A stretch of DNA of 64,000 nt, from contig NZ_CP034346.1 of the NCBI RefSeq assembly GCF_003991425.1, forward strand, positions 4,005,501-4,069,500. The letters run 5' to 3'. The translations under genes and the position numbers were made by a program. This document shows, one piece after another, positions 63,014 to 64,000 of the stretch; position 1 is the stretch's first letter, and every line of letters starts with the position of its first letter. Below the pieces are notes generated by a model. The model was not told the origin of the DNA. It made no database searches and saw only the letters and a list, made by a program, of their open reading frames with translations. Source of the DNA: Paenibacillus lutimineralis (GTDB lineage Bacteria; Bacillota; Bacilli; Paenibacillales; Paenibacillaceae).

Positions 63014-64000
63014 TCACCGGAACGGAAATTTCATTCCTTTGCCCGCTTTGCTGAGCTGTTTCATCATTTTATTGCCTTTGCCTTTAGGGCCCATCATATC
63101 CGAGAACTGCTTCATCACTCTACGCATCTCATCGAACTGCTTGATCAATCGATTCACATCAGCCAGGCTCGTACCGCTACCCGTAGCGATCCGCTTACGT
63201 CTGCTGTGATTGATGAGATCAGGATTCTGCTTCTCTTCAGTGGTCATCGAGTGCACGATTGCCTCAACCCGGCCCATCTGCTTCTCGTCAACCTTGATGT
63301 CCTTCATTTGCTTCATCTTGCCCATCCCCGGAATCATATCCAGGATCTGATCGATTGGACCGAGCTTCTTCACTTGATCCATCTGTTCAAGGAAGTCATC
63401 GAACGTAAATTCCGCATTGCGCATTTTCCGTTCCATTTCCTTCGCTTTCTCTGTATCGATATTGGATTGGGCCTTCTCGATCAGGGAGAGCATGTCACCC
63501 ATCCCGAGAATTCTCGACGCCATCCGTTCCGGATGGAACGGCTCAAGCGCATCGATCTTCTCCCCCAGCGCCGCAAATTTGATCGGACAGCCGGTAACCG
63601 CCTTGACAGACAACGCTGCACCACCGCGTGTGTCGCCATCCAGCTTCGTCAGTACTACACCTGTCAGCTCTAACTGCTTATTGAAGCTCTCCGCTACGTT
63701 GACTGCGTCCTGCCCGGTCATTGCATCAACAACGAGCAGCACTTCATCCGGCTTCGTTACCTCATGGATCTGACGGAGCTCCTCCATCAGTTCCTCATCA
63801 ATATGCAGCCGACCTGCGGTATCGATCAACAGATAATCGTTGCCGTTATCCTTCGCATGCTGCAGCGCCTGACGAGCAATCTCCACCGGGCTGTTGCCAG
63901 CTGGCAACGTAAATACCGGCACCGTGATCTGTTCGCCGAGTACTTGTAACTGCTTGATCGCAGCCGGGCGGTAAATATCTCCCGCAACAAGCAGCGGACG
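63014..64000 (-). CDS. ffh: Signal recognition particle GTPase Ffh, 5' end cut by window
   Basis: SRP54 homologue that targets nascent membrane proteins. The last 329 codons are visible. GDIYRPAAIKQLQVLG, G3 DTAGRL, G4 LTKLDGD, and the Met-rich M domain with SRKRIATGSGTS and the C-terminal KGMKFPFR tail. P-loop and N domain lie beyond the window. Head of the ffh-rpsP-khpA-rimM-trmD operon. Confidence 0.97.
   Translation of the reverse strand, partial: RPLLVAGDIYRPAAIKQLQVLGEQITVPVFTLPAGNSPVEIARQALQHAKDNGNDYLLIDTAGRLHIDEELMEELRQIHEVTKPDEVLLVVDAMTGQDAVNVAESFNKQLELTGVVLTKLDGDTRGGAALSVKAVTGCPIKFAALGEKIDALEPFHPERMASRILGMGDMLSLIEKAQSNIDTEKAKEMERKMRNAEFTFDDFLEQMDQVKKLGPIDQILDMIPGMGKMKQMKDIKVDEKQMGRVEAIVHSMTTEEKQNPDLINHSRRKRIATGSGTSLADVNRLIKQFDEMRRVMKQFSDMMGPKGKGNKMMKQLSKAGKGMKFPFR

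Overview
The window looks like core chromosome of a Paenibacillus-type Firmicute. The gene order closely follows the Bacillus subtilis ffh-rpsP-...-rplS-...-topA-...-fla/che-...-rpsB-tsf-pyrH-frr-uppS-cdsA-dxr-rseP region, and the Shine-Dalgarno sites are strong Gram-positive ones. Features that set it apart from Bacillus are lepB beside rplS, a FapA-family gene behind sigD, no codY or xerC at the hslVU locus, and many TTG starts. Almost every gene is on the minus strand, so transcription runs from high to low coordinates. The exceptions on the plus strand are comM, a 42-codon membrane ORF and a polysaccharide deacetylase.

Layout, high to low coordinate. (1) 64000-60915: ffh (partial), rpsP, khpA, rimM, trmD. 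(2) 60900-57970: an island that splits trmD from rplS, holding a polysaccharide deacetylase, a small membrane ORF with its own promoter and terminator, tRNA-Pro(GGG), and a two-gene RNA-repair-like operon (Thg1-type 3'-5' polymerase plus P-loop polynucleotide kinase). (3) 57664-51458: rplS, lepB, rbgA, rnhB, ylqG, ylqH, yraN. (4) 51303-39743: comM (plus strand, with a structured leader), sucCD, dprA, topA, trmFO, hslV, hslU. (5) 39352-10709: an almost unbroken fla/che operon of about 33 genes, from flgB to sigD, encoding the basal body, type III export gate, C-ring, hook, chemotaxis proteins and sigma-D. (6) 10659-7586: a tail of four accessory genes (FapA, an unknown, a SwrB-like protein, an MltG-like anchor). 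(7) 7311-1: rpsB, tsf, pyrH, frr, uppS, cdsA, dxr, rseP (partial).

The most interesting material is non-coding. The comM leader can fold into a three-way junction whose closing helix pairs exactly with the Shine-Dalgarno sequence and is followed by a T-tract. A family of palindromic elements of about 175 bp sits against stop codons in dxr-cdsA, cdsA-uppS and sucD-dprA. Their outer arms differ in sequence between copies but stay complementary within each copy. Mini or decayed relatives lie in rpsP-ffh and upstream of ylqG. Upstream of ylqG there is also a second repeat family (24-bp motif, 50-bp period, two copies on each strand), and the khpA-rimM spacer has three mutually exclusive hairpin arms.

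Limits: all calls come from reading the sequence and family knowledge. No database search or folding program was run, and base pairing was checked by eye.
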